From contig NC_090245.1 of assembly GCF_037325665.1 (NCBI RefSeq), forward strand, positions 102,560,554 to 102,624,553: a DNA stretch of 64,000 nt. Direction: 5' to 3'. The notes beneath the pieces were generated by a model. It was given only the letters and a program-made list of their open reading frames with translations. It did no database searches and had not been told where the DNA came from. A program made the translations under genes and the position numbers. Origin of the DNA: Littorina saxatilis (taxonomy: Eukaryota; Mollusca; Gastropoda; Littorinimorpha; Littorinidae). This document shows positions 1 through 26,324 of this stretch, in pieces (the stretch's first letter is position 1; each line of letters begins with the position of its first letter).

Positions 1-724
1 ACCGATCGCGAGTGGCTACGTCCCTTGAATGAGAAGAGACTGAAGGATTATTAGGATGAAGCAAATTTCTAAGTTTATATAGAATACCTAAGCTCGATCA
101 TCAAGGCATTTTTAGAGTGCTTCAGCCACAGTAGATGACAAATTAAACGCCAGCTGTAAAAAAAAAAAAAAAGCAGACCACTGCTTCAGTATAAGGTCCA
201 CGAGGTCGATTGAGAAGGCTATGGAATGCCCAAGACTTGAAAACTGAACGCGTTTCACCGGCCGTCTTCAAGCACAGCTGTGATGGTTACACAGCTGGGA
301 GGGGGGGGGGGGGACTGGGGGGGGGGGGGGGGTCCTCAGCTAGGAACAGATTTGATGATTGGTCTGAATTTTAACTTGGTCTTTTGTGATTGGCTCATAA
401 CCAGCTAGATTGGGCAACGGGAAAGGTCGAAGCTGGGGGACTGAGGGGCCGTGTTTGGGTAAAAAAACCAAAAAACCATGAAGCACGGCGAATTAAAAAA
501 CATTGTTTTATCGCATGTCACGTAATTTAAAATGATATTTTTTACTGGCCCATCCCCATGAAGGAAGAACACATGAGAAGGAATATATAGCTATGCTCGC
601 CGCTCTGTCTCTTATCCGAATTCTAATATGATAAACCTCTTAACCATGTTATTACCACATCTTTCTTCTGGCAGGGCGGTTTGCTTGGTCATGCACTTTC
701 AATTCGGAGTGGAGTCTGCTTTTT
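1..724. other. Non-coding, unrecognised; one short dispersed repeat
   Basis: No gene seen. Bases 113-182 resemble 38178-38250 (the CAGATGTAAAAAA...GCAGACCA segment), so this is a dispersed repeat. Two G runs at 301-313 and 318-332 could form G-quadruplexes. Confidence 0.5.
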
Positions 725-810
725 ATATTTAGTCAAGTTTTGACTAAATATTTTAACATCGAGGGGGAATCGAAACGAGGGTCGTGGTGTATGTGCGTGT
801 GTGTGTCTGT

Positions 811-869
<59 letters not shown>

Positions 870-1873
870 TGTGTGTCTGTGTGTGTGTGTAGAGCGATTC
901 AGACTAAACTACTGGACCGATCTTTATGAAATTTGACATGAGAGTTCCTGGGTATGAAATCCCCGAACGTTTTTTTTTCCATTTTTTTGATAAATGTCTT
1001 AAATGACGTCATATCCGGCTTTTTCGTGAAAGTTGAGGCGGCACTGTCACGCCCTCATTTTTCAACCAAATTGGTTGAAATTTTGGTCAAGTAATCTTCG
1101 ACGAAGCCCGGACTTCGGTATTGCATTTCAGCTTGGTGGCTTAAAAATTAATTAATGACTTTGGTCATTAAAAATCTGAAAATTGTAAAAAAAAAAAAAT
1201 TTATAAAACGATCCAAATTTACGTTTATCGTATTCTCCATCATTTGCTGATTCCAAAAACATATAAATATGTTATATTCGGATTAAAAACAAGCTCTGAA
1301 AATTAAATATATAAAAATTATTATCAAAATTAAATTGTCCAAATCAATTTAAAAACACTTTCATCTTATTCCTTGTCGGTTCCTGATTCCAAAAACATAT
1401 AGATATGATATGTTTGGATTAAAAACACGCTCAGAAAGTTAAAACAAAGAGAGGTACAGAAAAGCGTGCTATCAGAATACAGAATACAGAATACAGTATT
1501 TATTGAGCCAAGTGATATTAAAAAAACATTTAAAGCACAAGGAATTTAGCGTAGTGTTGGTAAAATCACGCACACACACACACCCACACACACACTGACA
1601 CACACACACACACGCCCACACATTCACTGACATACACACCAACACACACACGCCCACACTACAGCAGTCACGATCACACCATCACACGCATCCTTCTTAG
1701 CGCAACTACTACCCCGCTCTTCTTGTCAATTTCACTGCCTTTGCCATGAGCGGTGGACTGACGATGCTACGAGTATACGGTCTTGCTGAAAAATGGCATT
1801 GCGTTCAGTTTCATTCTGTGAGTTCGACAGCTACTTGACTAAATATTGTATTTTCGCCTTACGCGACTTGTTT
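725..1873 (+). mobile_element. Helentron-like non-autonomous element, family A, copy 1
   Basis: Starts TATTTAGTCAAG with a palindromic TTTAGTCAAGTTTTGACTAAA and ends CTTGACTA...CTTACGCGACTTGTT. Subterminal inverted repeats TAGTCAAG/CTTGACTA, an inner (GT)n block at 797-890 and a conserved core (TGACGTCATATCCGGC). Two other copies at 39091-39921 and 44040-44900. Assignment to Helentron/HINE type is inference from structure. Confidence 0.6.
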
Positions 1874-2299
1874 GTTCTTTTTTTAAAAACTTTTTTTTAT
1901 CTATCATCCGTATCAGGCGTAACATTATGTTGTGCCTGTAGCGGGACTGACTTACTATTCAGTCTATCTAAAATTAAAACCATTTTAACAAGGGGCGAAA
2001 CATGTTAAAAAGAAAGACCTTGAATAATCCTTTTATCACTGCCAAACCCTTTATCCTCAATTACGCTCGGTAAATTTGTTCAAGTAAGTATTATGAAGAA
2101 AATGAAGTCCCGGCTGTGTCTTAGTCTCTCTCTTTCGCTTCAAGTTTCTCTCGAAGTAGTCTTCTTGCAATGGAAGTTTGAAGTCTAATGGGAAGGGAAA
2201 GCGACGGTGTAGTTGACTGAACTGGTTCAGTCGAACGAATCTGTTGCTGCAGTTTGATTGAGTCCGTGTGCTTATTCTATCAAACCATAGAAACTAACG
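1874..2299. other. Non-coding, upstream of PRCC
   Basis: No ORF or repeat recognised. May include distal promoter or 5' UTR of PRCC. Confidence 0.4.
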
Positions 2300-2471
2300 A
2301 CCGCGCAAAGTGAACGGAGAAAGTTCAAAATCCTGCCATGGCTCTGCAGACGATTGAAGGGAGGTAACACTGACTTACTTCAAAGTTGTTTCCCTTGCAT
2401 AACTTCCGGTTAGTCAACCATCTCGTCACTCCACAGATCTATTTAACAGATTTGCAGATTTTTCGTGCACA
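2300..2471 (+). promoter_or_regulatory. Likely PRCC promoter / 5' UTR with an ETS site
   Basis: The 170 bases before the PRCC start have no TATA box. They contain ACTTCCGG at about 2403-2410, a good ETS-family (GABP/ELK) site of the kind common at housekeeping promoters, about 65 bases before the ATG. The transcription start was not determined. Confidence 0.4.
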
Positions 2472-16691
<14,220 letters not shown>

Positions 16692-16960
16692 GAAAGACAG
16701 TTTATGGGGTTTTCTGTGTGGAAAAGTTGTGAAGACTGTACACGCTTTTTGTGATGAGCCTTTTGTAAATTGTTAGTGTACAACTGCATAATGTTATGCA
16801 AAGATTGTTAAGTTGTTTGCTCATACGAGTCATAGTGGATTACAGGAGTTCCTATGATGATCTCTTAACTTGTTCTTGACAGCCAGCTATACAGAGACAG
16901 TTGTGAGTGGGCATAAATGGGAATATGGCAAAATAAAGTGTGAAGATTAGCAGGGGGTCT
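16692..16960 (+). terminator. PRCC 3' UTR with first poly(A) signal
   Basis: AATAAA at 16932-16937, about 240 bases after the stop, is the first good poly(A) signal. Further AATAAA motifs at about 20190 and 20943 could serve longer transcripts, but several repeats lie between. Confidence 0.5.
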
Positions 16961-17117
16961 GTTGGAACAGTAGAAAAGACACTAAACAGTAAAATGTATC
17001 TGACTTGATTGAACATTTCTTCTCGATGATGAATTGCCTTAAAACCAGTCTTGTCTGTCTGTCTGCCTCTCTCTCTCTCTCTACATACCTCTATCCAACC
17101 TCCACAACATATAAATA

Positions 17118-17263
17118 GAATACTACATGGCTTGCTGTGTCGTACCAGATTTACACGAGTTGTTTTTTTAAAAATATTGAACTGCGAGCGGAAGCGAGCT
17201 GTTCACTATTTGAAAAAGCAACGAGTGTAAATCTGGTACGACACAGCAATCCATGTAGTATTC
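17118..17263. mobile_element. Foldback MITE downstream of PRCC
   Basis: Two arms of about 48 bases starting GAATACTACATGG are near-perfect inverted copies around an AT-rich centre. Confidence 0.7.
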
Positions 17264-18299
17264 TGTTTATCCTACAATAGTACATACTGTACTTACGTGT
17301 ATTTTACTGAAAATGTCCTGCAGTCGAGGCAGCTAAATTGAAGACGCTTGTTTTGGAACCTCGATCTCTTCTAAAGCCTTGTGCAATCTTTTACGTCAAA
17401 GTAAAGAAACGTCACTCTGAAAGTGTGGTTTCGTTGATGACACAACCATTTGTCGAGGATAGCGTAGGCACCCGGTCTGCTCCCCGCCTAAAAAAGGCCA
17501 GTGCCGTTCCGTCTTCGAGGGACTGCGTGGGTTTCATTTCGGAGTTTTCCTTCTCCTAGACGAGTTTCCTTCCATGGATGATGAGCCTCCTCTACCCTCG
17601 TTTTGAATTCAGAGTGGTCTTCTCTTAGGATAGCTGCCTGCCAGGGTTGACGAGCCTATCCTGCCCGGCTATTTGACCCATAGCTGGAGGTTGGTTCGTG
17701 GGCACCTGGGCGTTTCCACACACCGGTGGGCCCGCATGCCGCACGTCTAGGGGCCAACCTCCTCCGAGTCCTTGTAGTCTAGCCTGGGGCCTTGCGGTAC
17801 CCAGTTTACGCCTGTCGCCGCGATGGAGGCACTACATAGGGCTTGTTGTGGAGAGGTTATTGTACTGGCAGGAGAGACTGACGCATTCTGCTCTCTTTTC
17901 GCATTGTCCTAAAAAGGACAGACGGTGCTAGCCAGCGGTGAGGGCTGAAAGCGAGAAGTGACAAGCACAAGACACTTCGCCAACACACTAGACACGTCAC
18001 ACAACCGTTTGGCAGGCGAAAGTGTGGTTTGACGTGTTAGTTCTAAAAATTCATCGAAGGTAATTAGCGAGCGCAATTTTTTTTCTCGGTGACTTTGGCA
18101 TCATAAGCAGTGGAAACACAGGTCACTGCAAGACTTGCTTGACATGACCTCATTTACATGATATACACGCGTGTGATTTGAACGATTATTATCTCACGAG
18201 TGTTTCTCTCACGTATGCAGGATAAATTATTATATACACTCACTCATAGGTTTTTCTCTCGCTCTCCCACCTCCACAACAGATATACTTTTGCACTTAC
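17264..18299. other. Intergenic, unrecognised
   Basis: Moderately GC-rich; short ORFs without family resemblance. AAAAAGGCCAGTGCC / AAAAAGGACAGACGG words recur at 17491 and 17911. No gene supported. Confidence 0.35.
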
Positions 18300-18308
18300 T
18301 GCTATACT

Positions 18309-18509
18309 TCTCTCTGTCTCTGTTCTCCCTCTCTATTCTCTTGCGCTCCCTCTCTCTCTGTCTGTCTCTGTTCTCCCTCTCTATTCTCTTGCGCTCCCTC
18401 TCTCTCTGTCTGTCTGTCTGTCTGTCTCTCCCTCTCTATTCTCTTGCGCTCCCTCTCTCTCTGTCTGTCTGTCTGTCTCTGTTCTCCCTCTCTATTCTCT
18501 TGCGCTCCC

Positions 18510-18542
<33 letters not shown>

Positions 18543-19312
18543 GTTCTCCCTCTCTATTCTCTTGCGCTCCCTCTCTCTCTCTCTCTCTGTCTGTCTGTGT
18601 TCTCCCTCTCTATTCTCTTGCGCTCCCTCTCTCTCTGTCTGTCTGTCTGTCTCTCCCTCACTATTCTCTTGTGCTCCCTCTCTCTGTCTGTCTGTCTGTC
18701 TGTGTTCTCCCTCTCTATTCTCTTGCGCTCCCTCTCTCTCTGTCTGTCTGTCTGTCTCTGTTCTCCCTCTCTATTCTCTTGCGCTCCCTCTCTCTCTGTC
18801 TGTCTGTCTGTCTCTCCCTCTCTATTCTCTTGCGCTCCCTCTCTCTCTGTCTGTCTGTCTCTGTTCTCCCTCTCTATTCTCTTGCGCTCCCTCTCTCTCT
18901 GTCTGTCTGTCTCTGTTCTCCCTCTCTATTCTCTTGCGCTCCCTCTCTGTCCGTCTGTCTGTCTGTCTCTGTTCTCCCTCTCTATTCTCTTGCGCTCCCT
19001 CTCTCTCTGTCTGTCTCTGTTCTCCCTCTCTATTCTCTTGCGCTCCCTCTCTGTCTGTCTGTCTGTCTGTCTCTGTTCTCCCTCTCTATTCTCTTGCGCT
19101 CCCTCTCTCTGTCTGTCTGTCTGTCTCTGTTCTCCCTCTCTATTCTCTTGCGCTCCCTCTCTCTCTGTCTGTCTGTCTGTCTGTCTCTGTTCTCCCTCTC
19201 TATTCTCTTGCGCTCCCTCTGTCTGTCTGTCTGTCTGTGTTCTCCCTCTCTATTCTCTTGCGCTCCCTCTCTGTCTGTCTGTCTGTCTGTCTCTCCATCC
19301 TACCAACCCACC
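18309..19312 (+). repeat. CT-rich minisatellite, ~50-65-base units
   Basis: About 18 units of CTGTTCTCCCTCTCTATTCT / CTTGCGCTCCCT separated by variable (CTGT)n and (CT)n. The three long serine/leucine/cysteine frames through it arise because the unit has no stop in any of these frames. Confidence 0.93.
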
Positions 19313-19323
19313 TTTGCAACAGA

Positions 19324-19455
19324 CTTCTTCTTCTTCTTCTGCGTTCGTGGGCTGAAACTCCCACGTACACGTGTTTTTTGCACGAGTGGAATTTTACGTG
19401 TATGACCGTTTTTATCCCGCCATTAAGGCAGCCATACGCCGCTTTCGGAGGAATG
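19324..19455 (-). mobile_element. SINE family 1, 3' part only
   Basis: CTTCTTCTGCGTTCGTGGGC through CCGCCATTAAGGCAGCC: the 3' 130 bases of family 1 in minus orientation. Confidence 0.75.
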
Positions 19456-19772
19456 CAACAGACATATTACACACCTACTCCTACACTTCTTCTGTGCAAG
19501 TGTATTCTGTTTGGAGCTGTGTCTCTGCTTATCGTTTACTTAACTCGTTGTCTCCCAGGTACGGATATATCCGTACCACCTCATATGGCTCTATCTGACC
19601 AGGTACGGATATATCCGCTCAGACTGTTAGCTTCAGTCGCTTACTGTAACGTCGATCTAACGCCTGCATTCCAGCGTGTTGATACACAGTTACTACAATT
19701 CTGAGTGACCTGCTGCAGCACAGCTGGTCTCGGCCAAAAAAAACTTGGTCAACATAGGTGGGGTAGAAAGTG

Positions 19773-19939
19773 TTAAGACCCCCCAATTTAAGACTTCCCC
19801 CCCCCCCCCCCCCTAAGACTTTACTTTTTCACACTTTCTGTTCATAACCACTGTACTTTTACCTCCATTTTGAGGCTCCCTCCTTTTTAAGACCTGATTT
19901 TCTCTGATTTTTTGAGGTCTTAAAAGGAGGGTTCCACTG
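19773..19939 (-). mobile_element. CAGTGG MITE
   Basis: Right end GGGTTCCACTG then TA; inner GACCTGATTTTCTCTGATT typical of the family; a C run at 19797-19813. Confidence 0.6.
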
Positions 19940-20321
19940 TACGATTGTTTGTTGTAGCAACATAGAAAGTTGCCTTGCTATACATCTTCATGGTCTACAC
20001 AAATGGAAGATTGTGACCTTTGATAAGGAAAGGTTTCTGTGGTCACCTGCAGCAACATAGCGTTCATGTTTCACAAATTGTACAGACGGATGGACCTTAT
20101 GTTCTACGGCAGCCATAGATGTATAAAGTTAGTATAGTGACTGGGACTGTTTGTTTGTCTCATGTCAATACCTTGAAGTTTGTTCAAATAAATGTTTGCA
20201 AATAGTATGACAGTTGTGAACTTCCCTAGAAAGTACTAACAGTAACAAGTAGATGTGTTTTGGATTGATGGAACTGTAAGCGTTTTGCTTGGTTCACTTA
20301 CAATGGTAGCATGTTTCCTGG
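19940..20321. other. Intergenic; possible distal PRCC 3' end
   Basis: AATAAA near 20190 followed by GT-rich sequence is a plausible poly(A) site on the plus strand. No ORF. Confidence 0.3.
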
Positions 20322-20500
20322 AATAGACGAATACCGGAAATAACTTTTGCTGCGGGAAAAAAAGGACTGAAAAATAGACCAATCACTTACATGTGCTCGC
20401 AGCAACACGCAGCTCGCTAGTGATTGACCTATTTTGTCACGCGGGTTTGTTTGCCTTCTTTTTTTACGTAGCAAAAGTTATTTCCGAACATCGTCTATTT
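20322..20500. mobile_element. Foldback MITE
   Basis: Arms AATAGACGA...GGAAATAACTTTTGC and the inverse, about 75 bases each, around a GCTCGCAGC-rich centre. Confidence 0.65.
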
Positions 20501-21148
20501 GAACTGCTTGAAGCGTTTTACTTATGCTGTTAAATGTGTTGGTTTTCTGTACACTGAATGTGACAGAGTTTGAGAAAAAGGACATTTTACAACATTTGTT
20601 TTTAACGTCATTAACTATAGAATGCTGAGTAACATGCAAACACCAGATTCGTTCTATCTTTCTTACTTTGGAAATGTCAAACATTTGGTGTGTGGATAGA
20701 GTTGCCTTTGTAGGATTCAGAAAGCTAAAACAAAATTTCAAAAAACAATTACTTTTCACTTGCCAATCGTTTTGAGCACATAATTTAAAAGTGTATTGTA
20801 GGTTTTGTTTCCCCTTTTCCCAAACGCTGTCACATATTAGGAAAAGGTTTTGGAACTGTTTAGAACCAGTATTTGATCACATGTTTGGTGTTTAACATGC
20901 AAGAACAGTTGTCAATAATTGTACAAATGTTGGTTTAAACAAATAAATTGTACTGCAATTTCTAATGCATATGTTGTTGCAATTTGGGTTTGATTTACAT
21001 GCTATCAGGCAATGACTTTTCATACAAATTAACATCAGGAAAATAAATCATCTTCTTTATCACAATTTACTTTTTTAATGAAAGTTCGCTTTCAAATCTT
21101 AAATTCATAAAAAAACATTTTTATGCATCGTGTTATAAATATATTCAT
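20501..21148. other. Intergenic, AT-rich
   Basis: No gene or repeat recognised. Confidence 0.3.
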
Positions 21149-22095
21149 CACTAGATGATTACCGGCTTCGCCGGGAAGAAGTAGAGCCAAATACCAGGCT
21201 GCGCCTGGGACCCGGCTTTGCCGGGTGTGCCGGCGCACGAAGGAAAGAAGATAAACGCGCAAAACACTGGAGACCTTCTAAAAATAGTAACGTGCAGTGA
21301 CCTTCTAAAAATAGTAAGGTAGTAACAGGAATATGGATTGACGCCACACGAAGGAAGGGAGATAAACGCAAAACACTGGAGAAGATGTTTGTTTGTTTGT
21401 TTGTTTATTTGTTGCTTAACGTCCAGCCGACCACGCAGAGCCATATCAGGACGAGGAAGGGGGGGATGAAGGGGGCCACTTGTCAAGCGATTCCTGTTTA
21501 CAAATGCACTAACCCATTACTTGTGTCCCAGCAGGCTTTAGTAAAACTAAATTAATACCTACTGGAAGATTACCAGTTTCCAGTATGTTAAAATAGGCTT
21601 AACCTATCTACTGCTGGACTTACATCAGAACACTAACAGATTAAACTATACATGAATCGCGAGACAAGCGGCAAGAGAAGAGATTTTTGGAAAAAATACA
21701 GGTGAATGAGCAAGAAGGCAGAAAAAAGAAAAGAATTCATGAAGAAAAAGAGAGCATGACAGGAAAGAGGAACCAAAAATCTACCTAACAGCAAACTAGA
21801 AAGCTCCTGCGGTTCCAAAAACAGGAGGGGCCTTTAATTTCATAACCGCAGTGCCCCACTGCGTGAACTGGAGAAGATAAGGAAGAGTTACTGGGAATGG
21901 TGAAATGAACAGAAAAACCAAAATCGGTTCAGCGCTGCGCGCTGAGAGCACGTGTTGAAATATCTCATCGATGAGGTTGTGTCCGGGGTCTCTCTGAATA
22001 AGCCCACCAAATTTGAAGCAGATCCATCGAGAACTTTGGCCGCGCATCGCGCACAGACACACAGACAGACACAAGTCGTATATATATATAGATAT
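21149..22095 (+). repeat. Dispersed repeat split by a SINE-like insert
   Basis: Left part 21149-21386 starts CTAGATGATTACCGGCTTCG; right part about 21818-22095 ends CAAGTCGTATATATATATAG. Inner duplicate GACCTTCTAAAAATAGTAA. The GC-rich start and (TA)n end recall RTE-type 3' ends; family not fixed. Confidence 0.45.
21387..21817 (-). mobile_element. SINE family 4 relative
   Basis: Starts (GTTT)n then GTTGCTTAACGTCC, CACTTGTCAAGCGATTCCTG, CAGTTTCCAGTATG: same layout as the copies at 24657 and 25409 but well diverged. Confidence 0.5.
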
Positions 22096-22477
22096 CTTTC
22101 TATCTAAAAGCAAAAAGTACATTTTGTAAAATGTTTTAAGGCAATAATGTCGTGCAAGTAGGTGGTTTTTTTCCAGACAAACAAAACAAAACACACAAAT
22201 CTGGAATAGTCAAACCAATTCACTAAAAAAAAGTACATCTCGTGCGGATACAATATACATATCGGCGAGAAAAAAAGTATAGCAGCTATTGCATCGAAGA
22301 GTATTTCCATTAGCCCTCTTCTGACATTTTCTTTTGTAGCCTTGTAAACATTAAAATGTCCCCACAAATGCTATGCCTGCTCTTGGGAGGAAAATTAATG
22401 AATTCAGCAAACAGAACAAAATATCGTAAGGCATGCAACCATATTCTTAAACATACATATGCTTACACATGCACACA

Positions 22478-22540
22478 AATTCATTCTCTGTCTCTGATTC
22501 TGTCTCTGTCTCTCTCTGTCTCTGTCTCTCTCTCTGTCTC

Positions 22541-22612
<72 letters not shown>
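22478..22612 (+). repeat. (TC)n / (TCTG)n microsatellite
   Basis: Over 100 bases of CT-rich simple sequence. Confidence 0.92.
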
Positions 22613-22615
<3 letters not shown>

Positions 22616-23036
22616 TATTGAATGTTCAAATGTACACAATATCACAAATGTTCACATCACAGCTAGTTTTAAAGAATCAAATGGCATGGCGTAGACCCTA
22701 TTTACGACAGTTCAATCACACATGTACTGACATAAGATATATATACTGTCTTACATACAGTTTACTTATGCATACAAGATGGTATGACTGTCAAATCATT
22801 CAGGTACACATGTACTACCATAACATTATTCCTTCCATACGGTATGCTTTGTGCATACAAGATGGCACATGATTAGGGTCAACATTGGGCACTTTCAATT
22901 TGACACAATCATGTGCCTCCTGTGGTTTAAAGGCATCATGATCAATTCAAATGAATAATCACATAAGGTGTTCACTTTTCGTTCACCAAAGCTCTTGGCA
23001 TTTAATAAAACTGACAGCTAAATGTGTATCCAAACA

Positions 23037-23331
23037 TTTCTTTCTTTATTTGGTGTTTAACGTCGTTCTTGTTCACAAAAGCACTTATCAAAAATTTGCT
23101 CCAGGGGCTTGCAACGAAGTACAATATATTACCTTACTGGGAGAATGCAAGTTTCCAGTACAAAGGACTTAACATTTCTTACATACTGCTTGACTAAAAT
23201 CTGTACAAACATTGACTATATTCTATACAAGAAACACTTAACAAGGGTAAAGGAGAAACAGAATCCGTTAGTCGCCTCTTACGACATGCTGGGGAGCATC
23301 GGGTAAATTCTTCTCCCTAACCCGCGGGGGG
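23037..23331 (-). mobile_element. SINE family 4, partial
   Basis: TTCTTTATTTGGTGTTTAACG start, CTTACGACATGCTGGGGAGC near the end; the middle lacks the GAAGGTTATATCGCG part. Confidence 0.65.
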
Positions 23332-24425
23332 ACTATACTGCTATGATTACTAAAAATCTTCACAAAAAGTTGTCACACATTAGAATGTTGAAGTATTCTT
23401 AATGAGACGTACAAAATAGAAATTATTACAGACTTAAGATCAGTAGACGGTCTCTTTTTACCTCTTGCCCAATGCATTGGTAAAAGTTTTCAGAAATTGT
23501 TCGGCCCCAGATATGTACTGGAAATACATAAACGTTGTAACAAAGAGCTAATAGTATGCATTTGCTCATGACTGCAAAATGTACAAGGCACTGGAACGGA
23601 AAAAACACCGCAATCTGTAACAACGCTCTGAAGAAATGTGGTCTTTCATAACATGAGGTAACATCCCAGTTACCCACAGTTGATTTGGAAATGTGATTTT
23701 AGTACTGTACGTGTACCTCAGATTTGGCTAGATTTGTGCAAATCACAGCAAAGAAACATAAAACATAATATATCAAAGAAAAGCAAACTAAACTTAAAGA
23801 CACATGGCACGCAGAAGAGAACAAATTTTTGAAATGTGAAGAAGTATGGATAAGAAAATAAACCGAGCTTCTTTTAAAAGTAGAAGATACTCAAAATACC
23901 AAAACAAAGGACAAGCACACACCATTGCATTTTTACAAAGAGGCAGAAATATAACTTGAACTTTCACAGCACACAGATGCCCAACCCATTTCAGTGAGAC
24001 AAACAAAAACATATCGGCCAGACACCTCTGCCAAGAAAGAACTCCACAGCCCGTTTCAAGTCAACGGAGAAGAATTGTTCTACGGTAAGTCCACATCCCC
24101 AGTCACACACTCAATCTGCAAGAGCCCAATTAAACCTACACACTTTCAACTCGGCTAGAATTACGCAACACAGGTGTTTTCTTGGGAAACACGCATCATT
24201 GTATTTCTACAACATCCCCAAAATAAACAAAAATAAAATGCATGAAAAAAAAACTGTCCTCAACATTGGGTCTATGGCCAGACTGAGACCGATTGATTGT
24301 TTCAAGTGAAGAAACCATAGAATCAGATGAGCATCAAGAACTTACAGGGACCCCTCCCCCCACCCCACCCCACCCCACTTCTTTCTTGTCAAAATCTTGC
24401 TTTTACAGATTTCCTGTTCATAACC
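23332..24425. other. Intergenic, unrecognised
   Basis: No gene or repeat recognised on either strand. Confidence 0.3.
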
Positions 24426-24429
24426 TCTG

Positions 24430-24560
24430 TACGCCAGAGAGGGCAACCCCCGACACAAAACTTTGGGGAACTGTGGAAGACCTGCGCCGAACCTGCAAGT
24501 TCCTGCGTTCAGCAGGCCTGAGATTATAAGGACACAACCGTGGAACGCTGAAGAAGAAAT
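24430..24560 (+). mobile_element. LINE 3' end, 5'-truncated
   Basis: Encodes TKLWGTVEDLRRTCKFLRSA and a stop at about 24529, then GTGGAACGCTGAAGAAGAA. This is the C-terminal end typical of a non-LTR retrotransposon polyprotein. Same family as 40579 and 60374. Confidence 0.6.
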
Positions 24561-24638
24561 AACCTCTGTACACTTACCTCCATTGTATTAGACCTCATTT
24601 TCTCAGATTCGTTTAGGTCTTAAAAAGGGGTTCCACTG
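24555..24638 (-). mobile_element. CAGTGG MITE fragment
   Basis: CATTTTCTCAGATT...GGGGTTCCACTG: one end of the MITE, next to the LINE tail. Confidence 0.5.
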
Positions 24639-24656
24639 TACCAGCCCTCCGTAGAC

Positions 24657-25083
24657 TTTCTTTCTTTCTTTCTTTCTTTATTTGGTGTTTAACGTCGTTT
24701 TCAACCAATCAAGGTTATATCGCGACGGGGGAAGGGGGGAGATGGGATAGGGGAAAGGGGGGAGATGGGATAGAGCCACTTGTTAATTGTTTCTTGTTCA
24801 CAAAAGCACTAATCAAAAAATTGCTCCAGGGGCTTGCAACGTAGTACAATATATGACCTTACTGGGAGAATGCAAGTTTCCAGTACAAAGGACGTAACAT
24901 TTCTTACATACTGCTTGACTAAAATCTTTACAAACATTGACTATATATTCTATACAAGAAACACTTAACAAGGGTAAAAGGAGAAACAGAACCGTTAGTC
25001 GCCTCTTACGACATGCTGGGTAGCATCGGGTAAATTCTTTCTCGTCCCAAACAATATGGGACTCCCCCTAACCCGCGGGGGGT
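24657..25083 (-). mobile_element. SINE family 4
   Basis: (TTTC)n, TTTGGTGTTTAACGTCG, GGTTATATCGCGACGGG, GTTAGTCGCCTCTTACGACA, ending CCCTAACCCGCGGGGG. A short GGGGAGATGGGATAG duplication inside. Confidence 0.75.
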
Positions 25084-25408
25084 CCTCCGTAGACGACCAC
25101 CAAAATGCCTTAATAAAATCCGAACAACTATTGCTCTGGAAAAATGACCCCTGTTGGCATCATACTCAGCCATACAGTGAGACAGACTGAAAACTTTGAT
25201 AGAAGAAAATATCCCATGCACTTTAGAGGAAGCCAAGAGCTAGGCTAGTTCTGAACACTGATGAGTTGGATTCAAATTAAAAGAACTTGCCTATGCATAT
25301 ATATATGGAAATCTCGTCTTGCACGTCGTACAAGACTATATTTTTTGCATATACATGTAATTCCATATGTTGAACAATCACAGCCAGCCACGTGAACCTT
25401 GTAAGCAC

Positions 25409-25772
25409 TTTCTTTCTTTATTTGGTGTTTAACGTCGTTTTCAACCACGAAGGTTATATCGCGACAGGGAAAGGGGGGAGATGGGATAGAGCCACTTGTC
25501 AATTGTTTCTTGTTCACAAATGCACTAATCAAAAATTTGCTCCAGGGGCTTGCAACGTAGTACAATGTACCTTACTGGGAGAATGCAAGTTTCCAGTACA
25601 ATTAAAGGACCATTTCTTACATACTGCTTGACTAAAATCTTTACAAAAATTGACTATATTCTATACAAGAAACACTTAACAAGGGTAAAAAGAGAAACAG
25701 AATCCGTTAGTCGCCTCTTACGACATGCTGGGGAGCATCGGGTAAATTCTTCCCCCTAACCCGCGGGGGGTG
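25409..25772 (-). mobile_element. SINE family 4, full copy with target duplication
   Basis: Flanked by TTGTAAGCAC at 25399-25408 and 25773-25782. On the minus strand it runs from a CCCGCGGGTTAGGGGGAAG head to a (AAAG)n tail. Confidence 0.8.
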
Positions 25773-25782
25773 TTGTAAGCAC

Positions 25783-26324
25783 AATCTCAGCAGTTGAATA
25801 TCCAGCACAGTTAAAATTGTTGACAGACCGAGGGCCGAGGTTGTTAAAATGTAACATAAGGCGATATGTTCCCTGAGGACCAACAAAAAATGCTGGTCTG
25901 ACAACAAGCCACCTGCAAACATCTTTATTGTCACCATATTGGAAGAGCAAAACTACGCACAATAATTGAAGGGGATCCATATATTCTAAACGTAATTTTT
26001 AGAATGCAATTCAGGAACCCGGCCAAAGCGCCTCAGAAGTTCAGTTTTGTAATCTTTTTTTTCCCAGCTAAGAAACAATTGCATTTAACAATTCATATTT
26101 CATTCTTTAGCAAGAATTGTACAAGCATGCTGATGATGCTTGAGCATGAGTGATACATAACAATTTTGTATAAATGTAATGTCATGTCATGTAAAGTCAT
26201 AGAGGGTATTAAAGATTTGTTATATAATCATCGATCACACAACCACCAACACATACATGTACATTGATTTGAGCGACAGACACAGAACCCTGCAAGACCG
26301 CCACGCAGAGAACACATCCAGGAA
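25783..26324. other. Intergenic; a decayed foldback arm
   Basis: 25858-25925 (GCGATATGTTCC...GCTGGTCTGACAACAAGCC) resembles the right arm of the foldback at 55014-55199. No gene seen. Confidence 0.4.

Noticed and set aside
18200-19704. Three overlapping open frames of 300-400 codons
   Set aside because: They are translations of the CT-rich minisatellite; no start context, no domain, all frames equally open.
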